From NCBI RefSeq assembly GCF_001659605.2, contig NC_035170.2, positions 19,108,948-19,172,947 on the forward strand: 64,000 bases of DNA. Reading direction: 5' to 3'. The position numbers were made by a program, and so were the translations under genes. The notes below the pieces were generated by a model. That model worked only from the letters and a program-made list of their open reading frames with translations, was not told the origin of the DNA and did no database searches. Position 1 is the first letter of the stretch; the number at the start of each line of letters is the position of its first letter. This document shows, piece after piece, positions 9,571-21,388 of this stretch. Source of the stretch: Manihot esculenta (taxonomy: Eukaryota; Streptophyta; Magnoliopsida; Malpighiales; Euphorbiaceae).

Positions 9571-12218
9571 TAAACACTCTGTTCATGAGATCCATGAATG
9601 CTGCAGGGGCGTTGGTTAACCCGAACGGCATTACAAGGAACTCAAAATTCCCATATCTGGTCCTGAAAGCTGTCTTTGGCACATCTTCTTCCCTTATCCT
9701 TAGCTGATGGTACCCCGATCTCAGATCTATTTTGGAGAAACAACTTGCTCCGGCTAGCTGGTCAAATAGATCGTCGATCCTAGGCAATGGGTACTTATTC
9801 TTGGTAGTGACTTTGTTCAACTGCCTGTAGTCGATACAAAGTCTAAGGGATCCATCCTTCTTTCTCACAAACAAGACTGGTGCACCCCAAGGTGAGGTGC
9901 TCAGTCGGATGAAGCCCTTTTCTACCAGTTCTTGCAACTGTTCCTTCAATTCCTTCAACTCAGCTGGAGCCATCCTGTAGGGAGGGATAGAGATCGGTCG
10001 GGTTCCAGGCATCAGTTCTATCTCGAACTCTATCTCCCTAGCAGGTGGTAAACCTGGCAGCTCGTCTAGGAAGACGTCGAGAAACTCTCTAACCACTGGC
10101 ACTGAGGCGGGCTCTCTAACCTGACTGCTAAGCTCTCTCACATGAGCCAAATACACCTGACATCCCTTCCTAAGCAACCTACGAGCCTGAAGAGCTGATA
10201 TCAGGCCTCTAGGTGTACCTCTCCTGTCTCCCCTGAAGACCACCTCTGACCCATCCTGACCTCTGAACCTGACTACCTTGTCCCTGCAGTCCAAGGTAGC
10301 ACCATGGGTAGATAACCAGTCCATCCCTAGAATGACGTCAAAATCTGTCAAGTCTAGAACCACAAGGTCGGCGGACAAGCATCTTCCCTCAACAAACACA
10401 GGACTACACTGGCAGACTGACTCTGCCACTGATGGATCACACCTGGGTCCACTGACCCAGAGAGGACATTCTAACTCAGAGATCATCAACCCCAACCTCT
10501 GGACGGCTCTCGGAGCAATAAAAGAATGAGATGCACCAGGGTCCATCAAGGCATACACATCTGAACAATCAATGACTAAGTTACCTGCCACCACGGTGTT
10601 AGATGCATCTGCCTCCTGTTGAGTCATTGTGAAGATCCGTGCTGAAGCTGATGGACCTTCACCTCTGAAACCTGCTGAAGAAGAGACTGCTCCTCTCCCT
10701 CTACCTCTGCCACTGGCCTGAGTCATGGCTGGAGCTGCTGGTTGAGCCACACTACCAGAAGCTGTCTGCTGAGACTGTGCTCCAAAAGCTGCCCTAGGAC
10801 ACTCCCGAGCCATGTGTCCCTCTTGCCCGCATCTGAAACAGGCTGCTGTCCCAGCTCGGCAAACTCCCCTGTGTGGCCTACTACACTTTGCACAAACTGC
10901 ATTATCCGAACCAGAGCTTGAGCCACTCCCTAGTCCCAGACTAGACTTGACCTTGTTCCAAAACTTGTTCTTCTTGGGCTTCCTAGTGGTATTATTCCAC
11001 TTTTTGCTACCTGAAGCTGCTGCACTCAGAGAAGAAGAGCCTGGGGTCTTGGAACCAGAAGGCTGTGCCACTGACTGTCTGACTATTCCCTGAACGATGG
11101 CACTGGCCTCCATTTTCCGGGCCATATCCACTATGGCATGGAAGCTCTCCCTATCTGCTGACTGGATCGAGGAATATCTAGAGTGGAGTTTCATGATATA
11201 CCTCCTTGACCTTTTCTGATCCGAGTCAAGGTTTTGCCCTGCAAATGGCAATAGCTCCAAGAATCTGTCTGTGAACTCCTCTACACCCATCTCATCAGTC
11301 TGCCTCAACTGCTCAAACTCTATCATCTTCAGCTCCCTTGAACTATCTGGGAAAGCCCATCCTGCAAACTCGTTTGTAAACTCCTCCCAAGACATGTTGT
11401 CTACTCTCGGGTTCACATAATTCTTGAACCACTCTCGTGCCTTCTTGCACTTAAGTGTGAACCCAGCCATCTGAATGGCTCTACTGTCATCAGTCCCAAT
11501 CTCATCTGTGATCACCTTGACCCTTTCAAGATACACAAACGGGTCATCCCCTTTTTCATACTGAGGAGCACCCAACTTCATGTAGTCGGTCATCTTGACC
11601 TTGCTCCCACTGGCTGAGCTAGGTCTAGGAGGTTGAGTAGCTGGGGCTGCTGGTTCTATAGGTGGTGGAGGTGGGGGTGCAGCATTCCCCGAGGTGGGGG
11701 TGCAGCATTCCCCGAGGTGGGGGTGCAGCATTCCCCGAGGTGGGGTTTGCAGGGTGAGGATAAAAGGGTGAGGGTGGATAAGCTGGGTACTGGGGGTGAG
11801 GTGGATAGAAAGGTGGATAAGGCATATAGGTAGGGTAGGGGTTAAAGCTGGAGTAATCCGATGTGCCTCCCATCGGATACCCTGAACCCTGTGGGAAGGG
11901 TGGATAATGGGGTGGAAAACCATACCCCGAGGCCTGAGCGCCTCCCTGAGACTCCCCTGTCCCTTCTTCCGACATGCTGACATCCAGATTCCCATCCCTC
12001 CTCTAGTCCTCTTCCATAACCTCCCTCACATCTGAAGAACTTTCTCCTCTATCTGTCCCCCTTCTGCTAGCATCAAAAGACCTTCTAGGGTCCCTTGACA
12101 CTCTTTCTCTGCTTGATCTACATGACATTGCCCTAGGCAATGCAGGAGGACGGGCGCTCGTGCCCTCATCCTCAGGTGGTACTCCAGTCAATCGTGCAGA
12201 TCGACGAGTTCCCCTCAT
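9571..12218 (-). pseudogene. Element B Gag-Pol, truncated and broken
   Basis: The coding sequence starts at the conserved [12 protein letters not shown] (12218) and continues through the basic N-terminus until a TAG at 12003-12005 where the related copies have a sense codon. The same frame then reopens through the Pro/Tyr-rich region. A 23-bp triplication (11678-11745) shifts the frame. In the new frame Gag core, a knuckle [14 protein letters not shown], protease DPGAS and the RT start through [12 protein letters not shown] are all recognisable. The frame ends at 9571, where element A was inserted, so the RT catalytic FIDD, RNase H and integrase are missing here. Non-functional as it stands. 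Confidence 0.88.
11678..11745. repeat. 23-bp x3 tandem repeat in the gag linker of element B
   Basis: The unit TGCAGCATTCCCCGAGG plus a G-run starts at 11678, 11701 and 11724, giving an exact 23-base period. The related copies C and G have a single unit. Two extra units add 46 bases, which is not a multiple of three, and this coincides with the switch of reading frame in B gag. Confidence 0.85.
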
Positions 12219-12226
12219 CCTGTTTT

Positions 12227-13174
12227 CTGAAAGGCAGCACATAACAAGCAAACATTACCATCATATGGTTCATGTGGGCACACATGAACCCTCATCACAT
12301 ACATCACATATCATTAATGCACATGCATATAATCATGGCATTTCACATCATCAATCAAGACAGGACTCTACATCCTATCCTAGTGGACATGATCTTCCTA
12401 TTGTGCTTGACCTGCTATAACATCTATGAGCCCGACATTCTAGGTCCGACCATATGAACCTAGGGCTCTGATACCATTCTGTAACGACCCAAAAATCGGA
12501 CCGCTACCGGCGCTAGGATCGAGATCGGCTTAAGGCCGCCGGGACCCGTAGCAAGCCTGACATATAACCTGTAAACCTGTTTAATCCCATACATGATCAA
12601 CAATCATACATAAAAATTAAAAATTTTCTTTCATACATTCTCTCATACACCAAACTCAACCTGTGCATGCACTGAACATAGACATAATCATAAACATTGA
12701 CCCCTCTGTGGGATCTCATCAATGCCCCAATGGGCGATACAACATAAGTTGAGTTGGTTTACATAAACATCATAAGACATCTAAGATCATGTATTAAAAG
12801 GGATAAAAATACCCATAGGGTCAAGCACAACTTCTAATCGAACTTGAGGTTCGGCGGCCGAAAGTCCTTCGGCTGCCGAACCTGGTTTCTGCCAAAGGGC
12901 AGAAACTTGGCTCCTCTATGCACATTTGCCTCCAAAACTTCCAATCATGCATAAACCTATTCTACAACACACATACTCAAGCATACAAGCTCCTAGGGGC
13001 TTCAAACTATCTAAAACCCCATCTACAACACATCAAACATGCATTTGCAAGCCACATTGCTCAAAAACACAACATAAACTCAAAAACCTAACTATAAGCT
13101 TAACATGCATTCTACCCCATAGATCTTCATAAAACTTACTTAAAACATGCAATGAGCTTAAGATCGGCTCTTAC
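12227..13174 (-). other. Putative leader intron of element B
   Basis: The donor CAAGAG/GTAAG lies at 13175/13174 and the acceptor CCTTTCAG ends at 12227, 9 bases before the gag ATG. The interval is shorter than in A because the middle of this LTR is deleted. Confidence 0.4.
12465..12476 (-). other. Primer binding site of element B (initiator tRNA-Met)
   Basis: TGGTATCAGAGC on the minus strand, three bases from the LTR boundary at 12480. Confidence 0.85.
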
Positions 13175-13743
13175 CTCTTGAAGATCGAGAGAAAGACGAC
13201 CTAAACTCGGAGGTGGGAGATTTACAACTTCCTTGGGTCTCCAAGCTCAAAACTTGCTCAAAACTTGAAAATCTTCAAAACAAGATGAAAACTTGTGAAA
13301 ATCGTGAAAGATTTGAAGGAAAAGAACTCAAGATCGGTGAGGGGCGGCGGAGAGCTCACCTTGGCCGAAAATGGGGAAAAAGCTCGCCCGTTTTCGGCTA
13401 AGGGACCCTTTTATAGTAGCTGGCCAGGCCACGTTCGGGGGCCGAACGTACCTCTGCATGCATGCCATGTTCGGCGGCCGAACTTAAGGTTCGGCGGCCG
13501 AACCTGGACTTCCCTCACTTATGCCTTCGGGGGCCTAAGGCACACCCAAAATGCCCGCATGTTCGGCGGCCGAACCTGGGTTTTCCTCCAAGGTTGTTTT
13601 AATACAAAACTCATTTTCCTTTTTACTTAAAATCATCAAATACATTAAAACATTTTATGAAAACATGGTTTTACCCTTCTAGAGTTCTCCGACATCCGAG
13701 ATTCCACCGGACGGTAGGAATTTCGATATCGGAGTCTAGCCGG
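12480..13743 (-). repeat. 5' LTR of element B with internal deletion and truncated end
   Basis: Starts TGTAACGACCC at 12480. Around 12840 the LTR jumps from the GGTCAAGCACAA region directly to the TTCGGCGGCCGAA array, skipping roughly 1 kb present in C. It carries a TATA box on the minus strand (13409-13415). It ends in ...GTCTAGCCGG at about 13743 without the family's GTATTACA. Confidence 0.85.
13409..13415 (-). promoter_or_regulatory. TATA box in LTR B
   Basis: TATAAAA on the minus strand, 240 bases upstream of the splice-donor-like site at 13175. The same spacing recurs in C, E, G, I and K. Confidence 0.6.
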
Positions 13744-13965
13744 CCGAACCCGCTTGTGGAGGCAGCCTTCGGCTGCCGAAGCCTGCCCCCGAAAGAGGAC
13801 TTTCGTCTCTGGAGGGTAGTTTCGGCCGCCGAAAGTGCCGCCGAACATGCATGAGTTTCGTCTCTGTCTGGGAGTTTCGGCCGCCGAAGGTGCCGCCGAA
13901 CCTGCCTGACTTTCGGCTCTGGAGGGACTTTCGGCCGCCGAACCTGCCGCCGAAAGTGCCCTGTT
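13743..13965. repeat. 55-bp GCC-palindrome array in LTR C (5' copy)
   Basis: TTTCGTCTCTG / TTTCGGCTCTG anchors lie at 13801, 13856 and 13911, an exact 55-base period. Each unit holds TTCGGCCGCCGAA followed by TGCCGCCGAA, and the first also CATGCATG. Confidence 0.88.
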
Positions 13966-15170
13966 CAGCCTTCCTTTGCATGTTTTCCATGGATGTTTTG
14001 AGGTGTTTTTAGGGGGTTTTTGGGGAGTATGTTAAAGTCATGTTCATGTATGTTTGGTCCCTCATTTGAGTCCACCTGTGTAGGTTCGGACCCGAGGAAC
14101 CGAGGACACCAGCAGTGAGTTCAGCTGCTTCTGTGTCTGTCAGAGCTAGCCAGAGTTGAGTGGAATAAACACTTTATGTTTTTAAGTAAATAAATTAATT
14201 TTTAGCATGATTCACGCATCATGAATACCATGAGATATATTAGGTTGTTTGCATTAGAATTCACGAATATGTTGCATTGCATAATATGTTGATGATATGG
14301 ATGAATGTTGAATGATCCTTTAGCCCTCCCATGATATGATATGGTATGATATGATACGGTACGGAAGACCAGTGAGGCCCATTCTACACCCCTAGCACCA
14401 TGTAAGAGAAAGACCAGTGAGGCCCATTCTACGCCACTGGCACAGTCGGAATGTTATGTTATGTTATGTTATGTAAGAGAAAGACCAGTGAGGCCCATTC
14501 TACGCCCCTGGCACAGTTGGACTATGTAGAGGACTATTGGTGACAAATTCATCCTTGATGTGATATGACTGTGATGTGATGCATTCCATGTTACCATATG
14601 TTTTAAATGTTTTATTATTCTGCTCACTGGGTTTTATAGCTCACCCCTCTCCCTTAACCCCCAGGTTTGCAGGTACAGGTTAGACCAGGAGGTCAGAAAG
14701 AGTAATGAAGTCTTGGTTACATAATAGATAGTGTGGACATGAATAATGTTGAGGTGTTATGTTTAGTACAGTCATGTATAAGTACAGTATAGAAATGTAA
14801 TGTAATGATGTTCATGGATGTTAAAGGTGTGCTTGACCATAGAATGTTGTTATCCCTTTTAATACATGATCTTAGATGTTTTTATGATGTTTATGTAAAC
14901 CAACTCAACACATGTTATGTCACCCATTGGGGCATTGATGAGATCCCAAAAAGGGGTCAATGTTTATGGCTATGTTTATGTATAGTGCATGCACAGGTTG
15001 AGTTTGGTAAAGGAATGAAAGAAAAGTTCAAAATTTTTATGTATGTTGTTGATCATGTATGGGATTAAACAGGTTCACAGGATGAATGTTAGGCTTGCTA
15101 CGGGTCCCGGCGGCCTTATGCCGACCTGGATCCTAGCGCCGGTAGCGGTCCGGATTTTCAGGTCGTTACA
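13743..15170 (+). repeat. 5' LTR of element C, missing its first ~880 bp
   Basis: Begins inside the 55-bp array at CCGAACCCGC, equivalent to about 21397 in the 3' LTR, and runs to GGTCGTTACA at 15170. Promoter, TATA box and splice donor are therefore gone from this copy. It contains three AGACCAGTGAGGCCC...CCCCTGGCAC repeats near 14366, 14412 and 14480 and ATGTT microsatellite runs. Confidence 0.9.
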
Positions 15171-15173
15171 GAT

Positions 15174-15185
15174 TGGTATCAGAGC
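15174..15185 (+). other. Primer binding site of element C (initiator tRNA-Met)
   Basis: TGGTATCAGAGC three bases after the LTR end at 15170. Confidence 0.88.
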
Positions 15186-15431
15186 CCTAGGTTCATATGG
15201 TCGGACCTAGAATGTCGGGCTCATAGATGTTATAGAAGGTCAAGCACAATAGGAAGATCATGTCCACTAGGATAGGATGTGGAGTCCTGTCTTGAATGAT
15301 GATGTGAAATGCCATGATTATATGCATGTGCATTAACGATATGTTATGTATGTGATGCGGGTTTATGTGTTTGCACATGAACCATTTGATGCTAATGTTT
15401 ATGTGATGTGTGCTGTTTTTCAAAAAACAGG

Positions 15432-18400
15432 ATGAGAGGAACTCGTCGATCTGCGCGATTGACTGGAGTACTACCCCAGGACGAGGGCACTGATGCCCGT
15501 CCTCCTGCATTGGCTAGGGCAATGTCTAGCAGGTCTAGCAGAGAAAGAGCAGTAAGAGACCCTAGAAGGTCTTTGGATCTGGGTAGAAGCAGATCAGTGA
15601 GGGGAACAGTGCAAGGGGACATGTCAGAGGATGTGGGGGATCAGATAGATGTGGATCAGAGGAGGGATGGCAGTCTCGGAGTCAGCATATCGAAAGAGGG
15701 TATGGGAGAGTCCCAATGAGACACTCAGGCCTCGGGATTTGTTCAGCCACCCTATTACCCACCCTTTTCACATAATCCCGGGTATTCAATGGGAGGTACA
15801 TCGGATTACCCCAGTTTTAACCCTTATCACTCTCAGATGCCATACCCACCTTTCTACCCACCGTACCCACAGTACCCCATGTACCCACCCCCATCTTTCT
15901 ATCCAGGTACAGCAAACCCTACCCCGGGGGATGCTGCACCTCCTCCACCACCAGCAGCACCTACTGTCCCAGAAACCCAAATGCCTAAACCTAGCTCATC
16001 TGGAGGGAGCAAGGTCAAGATGACCGACTACATGAAGCTGGGTGCTCCCCAGTTTGAAACTGGTGATGACCCGTTTGTGTACCTTGAGAGGGTCAAAACA
16101 ATTACAGATGAGATAGGAGCTGATGACAGTAGAGCCATTCAAATGGCTGGGTTCACACTAAAATGTAAGAAGGCCCGAGAGTGGTTTAAAAACTATGTGA
16201 ACTCGAGATTGGACAGCCTATCATGGGAGGAGTTTGCAAATGAGTTTGCAGGATGGGCTTTCCCTGACAGTTCCAGGGAGCTGAAAATGATTGAATTTGA
16301 GCAGTTGAGGCAGACAGATGAGATGAGCGTGGACGAGTATACAGACAGATTCTTGGAGCTGTTGCCGTTTGCTGGGCAGAATCTGGACACGGATCAAAGG
16401 AAGTCAAGGAGGTATATCATGAGGCTCCATTCCAGGTATTCCTCCTTGATTCAGTCAGCAGAAAGGGAGAGTTTCCATGCCATAGTGGATATGGCTCGGA
16501 GGATGGAGGCTAGTGCTATCATCGAGGGGAAAGTCAAGCAATCAGTGGCACAACCTTCTGGTTCTAAGACCCCAAGTGGGGGAAGAGTAGACCCTTCTTC
16601 TCTGAGTTCAGGTAGTAAGAGGTGGAGCAGTACCACCAAGAAGCCAAAGAAGAACAAGTTCTGGAATAAGATCAAGTCAGGTCTGGGATTAGGGAGTGGC
16701 TCAAGTTCTGGTGCAGATAATGCAGTATGCAAGAAGTGTGGGAGGCCGCACAAAGGAGTATGTCTGGTTGGGACGACAGCCTGCTTCAGATGTGGGCAGG
16801 AGGGATACATGGCACGGGAGTGTCCTAGGGCAGCTTTTGGGGCACAGTCTCAGCAGACAGCTTCTGGTAGTGTGGCTCAGCCAGCAGCTCCAGCCGCGAC
16901 TCAGGCTAGTGGCAGAGGCAGAGGGAGAGGGGCAGCCTCTTCTTCAGCAGGTTTCAGGGGTGAGGGTCCATCAGCTCCAGCACGGATCTTCACCACGACA
17001 CAGCAGGAGGCAAATACATCCAACACCGTGGTGTCAGGTAATCTCATCATTGGGTGTTCAGATGTTTATGCCTTAATGGACCCTGGTGCATCGCATTCTT
17101 TCATAGCTCCGAGAGCCGTCGAGAGGTTGGGATTGATAGTCTCTGGGTTAGAATGTCCCCTATGGGTCAGTGGACCCAAGTGTGACCCGTCAGTGGCAGA
17201 GTCAGTCTACCAGTATAGTCCAGTTTTTATGAAGGGAAGATGCCTGTTCGCCGACCTTGTGGTTCTAGATTTGACAAATTTTGACGTCATTCTAGGGATG
17301 GATTGGCTGTCTACCCATGGTGCTACCTTGGACTACAGAGACAAGGTAGTCAAGTTCAGATGTCAGGATGGGTCAGAGGTTGTCTTCAGAGGGGACAGGG
17401 GGGGTACACCTAGAGGTTTGATATTAGCCCTACAGGCTCGTAGGCTTCTCAGGAGGGGTTGTCAGGGTTTTCTAGCTCATGTGAGAGAGCTGGATAGTCA
17501 TGTCAGAGAGCCCGCCTCAGTGCCAGTGGTCAGAGAGTTCTTAGATGTTTTTCCAGACGAGCTGCCAGGTTTACCACCTGCTAAGGAGATAGAGTTTGAA
17601 ATTGAATTGATGCCTGAAACTAGACCGATCTCTATCCCTCCCTACAGGATGGTACCAGCAGAATTGCAAGAGTTGAAAGAGCAGTTGCAAGAGCTGGTAG
17701 ATAGGGGTTTCATCCGACCGAGTACCTCAACTTGGGGTGCTCCAGTGCTATTCGTGAAAAAGAAGGATGGATCCCTTAGACTTTGTATCGACTACAGGCA
17801 GTTGAACAAGGTCACTACCAAGAATAAGTACCCGTTGCCAAGGATCGACGATCTATTCGAACAGCTAGCAGGAGCAGGTTGTTTCTCCAAAATAGATCTG
17901 AGATCGGGGTACCACCAACTAAGGATAAGGGAAGAGGATGTGCCGAAGACAGCCTTCAGGACCAGATATGGGCATTATGAGTTCCTTGTGATGCCGTTCG
18001 GGTTAACCAATGCCCCTGCAGCATTCATGGATCTCATGAACAGAGTGTTTAGCCAGTACCTGGACCACTTTGTTATTGTCTTCATAGATGATATCTTAGT
18101 GTATTCCAGGAATGCAGAGGAGCATGCCCATCATCTAAGGTTGGTTTTGCAGACCTTGAGGGAACATGGCTTGTATGCCAAGTTCTCCAAGTGTGAGTTC
18201 TGGCTGAGGAGCATCTCTTTCTTGGGGCATGTGGTGTCAGAAAATGGAATCGAGGTAGACCCCAAGAAAGTGGAAGCTGTAGCTAACTGGCCTAGACCCA
18301 CTACTGTGACAGAGATCAAGAGCTTCTTGGGTTTGGCAGGTTACTACAGGAGGTTCATTCAGGACTTCTCTAAGATTGCAGCTCCCATGACCAGACTGAC

Positions 18401-20423
18401 TAAGAAGAACCAGAGGTTTGCGTGGACCGACTAGTGTGAGGAAAGCTTTGAGGAGCTAAATAAGAGGTTGACTTCAGCACCAGTGTTGGCTCTGCAATCT
18501 AGTAATGAAGACTTCTCAGTCTTTTGTGATGCGTCCCGTGTGGGACTGGGTTGTGTGCTAATGCAGAATGAAAGGGTGATTGCTTATGCTTCTAGGCAGC
18601 TGAAGAAGCACGAGTTGAATTACCCTACACATGACCTAGAGATGGCAGCGGTAATCTTTGCACCCAAGATGTGGAGGCACTACCTTTATGGGGTTAAATG
18701 TGAGATCTTCACCGATCATAAGAGCCTGCAGTACATCTTGAGTCAGAGGGATCTGAATCTGAGGCAGAGGAGATGGGTAGAACTGCTTAGTGACTATGAT
18801 TGCAAGATCCAGTACCATCCGGGTAAGGCGAATGTTGTGGCAGACGCCTTAAGCCGGAAATCAATTGGCAGTTTGTCCCATATTTCAGCAGAGAGGAGGC
18901 CAGTAGTAAGGGAGTTCTTCGAGCTCATGAATGAAGGGCTACAGTTGGAGTTGTCTGGTACAGGTGCTTTAGTTGCCCAGATGAGAGTGGCACCCGTGTT
19001 TCTGGAGCAGGTGGCTCAGAAACAGCATGAGGACCCAGAGTTAGTGAAGACTGCCAGGACTGTTCAGTCAGGCAAAGATAGTGAGTTCAGATTCGACAGT
19101 AAGGGGATCCTCCGCTATGGGAGCAGATTGTGTGTACTAGATGATGTAGGGCTAAAGGGAGACATTATGAGGGAGGCTCATAATGCCAGATACAGTGTTC
19201 ACCCTGGAGCCACCAAGATGTATCAAGATATGAAGAAGGTTTATTTGTGGCCCGCTATGAAGAGAGAAGTGGCACAGTTTGTGTAAGCCTGCGAAGTGTG
19301 TCAGAGGGTGAAGCTGGAACATCAGAAGCCGGCTGGAATGCTTAACCCGCTACCTATTCCAGAGTGGAAATGGGAGAATATAGCTATGGACTTCGTGGTG
19401 GGGCTACCGGCGGCGTCCAACAGATTGGACTCCATATGGGTGATTGTGGACAGACTCACCAAATCTGCTCACTTCATCCCTGTCAAGAGTGGCTATTCTA
19501 TGGACAAGTTGGCGCAGGTGTATGTTGATGAGATCGTCAGGCTGCATGGGGTTCCTATGTCAATAGTGTCCGATAGAGGGCTCCAGTTCACCTCTAGGTT
19601 TTGGCGGAGTCTGTAGAACGCTATGGGTACCAGGTTGGATTTTAGCACTGCTTTCCATCCACAGACGGACGAATAATCAGAAAGGACCATCCAGACAATA
19701 GAGGATATGCTCAGAATGTGTGTGCTGGACTTTGGCGGTTCTTGGAGGCAGCATCTACCCTTGGTGGAGTTTGCCTACAATAACAGCCATCATGCTAGCA
19801 TCGGGATGGCCCCATATGAAGCTTTATATGGAAGGAAGTGCAGATCACCTGTTTGCTGGGAAGAAGTTGGGGAAAAGGCCTTGGCAGGGCCAGAGCTAGT
19901 AGAGATCACCAGCAGAGTAGTGCCCATAATCAGAGAAAGGATCAAGACTGCTGCAAGCAGATAGAAGAGTTATGCAGACATCCGCAGAAGGCAAGTAGAG
20001 TTTCAAGAGGGGGATTTGGTATTGCTCAAGGTGTCTCCAATGAAAGGGGTGATTCGGTTTGGGAAGAAAGGTAAGCTAGCTCTACGGTACATCGGACCCT
20101 TTGAGATCTTGCAGAAGATTGGGAATGTATCGTACAAGCTGGACTTGCCTGCTTCAATGGAAAGAATCCATCCGGTTTTCCATGTTTCTATGTTAAGAAA
20201 GTTCGTGTCAGATCCGGGCAAGGTTCTTAGTGAGCCTGATGTGGAAATCCAAGAGGATCTCACCTATGTTGAGCAGCCAGTACGGATCCTAGACACCCAG
20301 ATCAGAAAGCTAAGAAACAAGGAAATCCCGATGGTGAAAGTCCTTTGGAATCACCACAACATCGAAGAGTGTACCTGGGAGACACGAGAGTCCATGCTCC
20401 AACAATATCCTTATCTCTTCTAA
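15432..20423 (+). pseudogene. Element C Gag-Pol polyprotein, broken by in-frame stops
   Basis: A full-length Tekay gag-pol stays in one frame from [12 protein letters not shown] to the chromodomain end at 20423. It is broken by TGA at 15717, TAG at 18432, TAA at 19284, TAG at 19614, TAA at 19674 and TAG at 19962. Gag core, both zinc knuckles, protease DPGAS, RT FIDD, RNase H, the integrase HHCC zinc site and a chromodomain are all recognisable. Comparison with A and D shows that most stops replace a CAG or CAA codon. No frameshift is needed to read across the gene, so decay is by point mutation. It cannot make a functional polyprotein. Confidence 0.92.
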
Positions 20424-20483
20424 GGTGAGTTTTATGTGCTTAGTAAGTATGTTTTGTGTATGCCATGCTATGTGTTGTTTGGT

Positions 20484-20520
20484 GAACATTCGGGGACGAA
20501 TGTTCTTAAGGGGGGAAGAA
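20484..20520 (+). promoter_or_regulatory. Pre-PPT hairpin and polypurine tract of element C
   Basis: A perfect 9-base inverted repeat (20484-20505, loop GGGA) is followed by TTAAGGGGGGAAGAA, which ends exactly at the 3' LTR start. Confidence 0.85.
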
Positions 20521-20696
20521 TGTAATACCCGGCTAGACTCCGGTATCAGAATCCCTACCGTCCGGTGGGATCTCGGATGTCGAAAACCTCTAGAAGGGAA
20601 AAACCATATTTTTATAAAATGTTTTAATGTATTTTATGATTTTAAATAAAAAGGAAGTTGAATTTTAATGGAAATAGCCTTGGAGGAAGATGCAGG

Positions 20697-20845
20697 TTCG
20701 GCCGCCGAACCTCAAGTTCGGCCGCCGAATATGCATGTGTTTCGGGTGTGCCTTAGGCCCCCGAAGGCATAATTGAGGGAAACCAGGTTTGGCCGCCGAA
20801 CATGGCATGCATGCGGAGGCACGTTCGGCTCCCGAATGTGGCCTG
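20697..20845. promoter_or_regulatory. GCC-rich cluster immediately upstream of the LTR C TATA box
   Basis: Several TTCGGCCGCCGAA or degenerate copies lie within about 160 bases upstream of TATAAA. GCCGCC is the core of the GCC box bound by plant ERF factors, so an enhancer role is possible; this is inference. Equivalent clusters precede the TATA boxes of E, G, I and K. Confidence 0.5.
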
Positions 20846-20855
20846 GCCAGCCACC

Positions 20856-20861
20856 TATAAA
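20856..20861 (+). promoter_or_regulatory. TATA box of LTR C
   Basis: TATAAA in CCACCTATAAAGG, just downstream of the GCC cluster and 239 bases before the end of the putative first exon at 21095. Confidence 0.65.
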
Positions 20862-21090
20862 GGGGTCCCTTAGCCGAAAACGGGCGAGCTTTTCTCCCCA
20901 TTTTCGGCCAAGGTGAGCTCTCTGCCGTCCCTCACCAATTTTTGAGTTCTTCCTTCAGATCTTTCGAGATTTTCATGAGTTTTCACTTTATTTTGAAGAT
21001 TTGAGTATTTGAGCAAGTTTTGAAGTTTGGAAGACACAGGAGCTCTTTTCCTTTGGTTTCCAAGTTTAGGTCGTCTTTCTCTCGATCTTC

Positions 21091-21100
21091 AAGAGGTAAG
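21091..21100 (+). promoter_or_regulatory. Splice-donor-like site in LTR C
   Basis: AAGAG/GTAAG, with the exon ending at 21095. The identical decamer occurs at the same place in LTRs A, B, E, G, I and K (D has CAGAG/GTAAG). Confidence 0.5.
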
Positions 21101-21388
21101 AGCCGATCTTGAGCTCATTGCATGTTTTAAACCAGTTTTAAGTTGATCTATGGGGTAGAAATGCATGTTTAGGTTTTGGTTGGTTTTATGGGTTATGTTA
21201 AGTTTTTTAGCAATGTATGATGTTTGAGGTTGCTTGATGTGTTGTAGTTGGGGTTTAAGATAGTTGAAGCCCCTAGGAGCTTATATGCTTGAGTATGCAT
21301 GTTGTAGATCAGGTTTATGCATGTTTGAAAGGTTTGGGAGGCGTTTGTGCATGTTGGAGTTGAGTTTCTGCCACTTTGGAGAAACTCA

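Larger units (their letters stand above)
9571..13743 (-). mobile_element. Element B: broken Tekay element interrupted by A and fused to C
   Basis: Minus-strand remains of a second Tekay element: the 5' LTR (12480-13743), the tRNA-Met primer site, gag, protease and the first part of RT up to 9571, where element A interrupts it. The rest of pol and the 3' LTR lie beyond the left edge. Its LTR lacks the last eight or so bases of the family end (…GTATTACA) and instead joins plus-strand LTR sequence of element C at about 13743. Confidence 0.88.

Noticed and set aside
14331..14475. ATGAT/ATGTT runs as an independent microsatellite locus
   Set aside because: The runs are part of the LTR and recur at the same position in the C, G and J LTRs.
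15174..15185. Primer sites as possible tRNA gene fragments
   Set aside because: Only the 12-base complement to the tRNA 3' end is present, placed exactly at the LTR boundary in each element. No cloverleaf can be formed.
15649..16023. 124-codon frame overlapping C gag
   Set aside because: Wrong-frame reading of the Pro/Tyr-rich gag region; the correct frame is the one starting at 15432.
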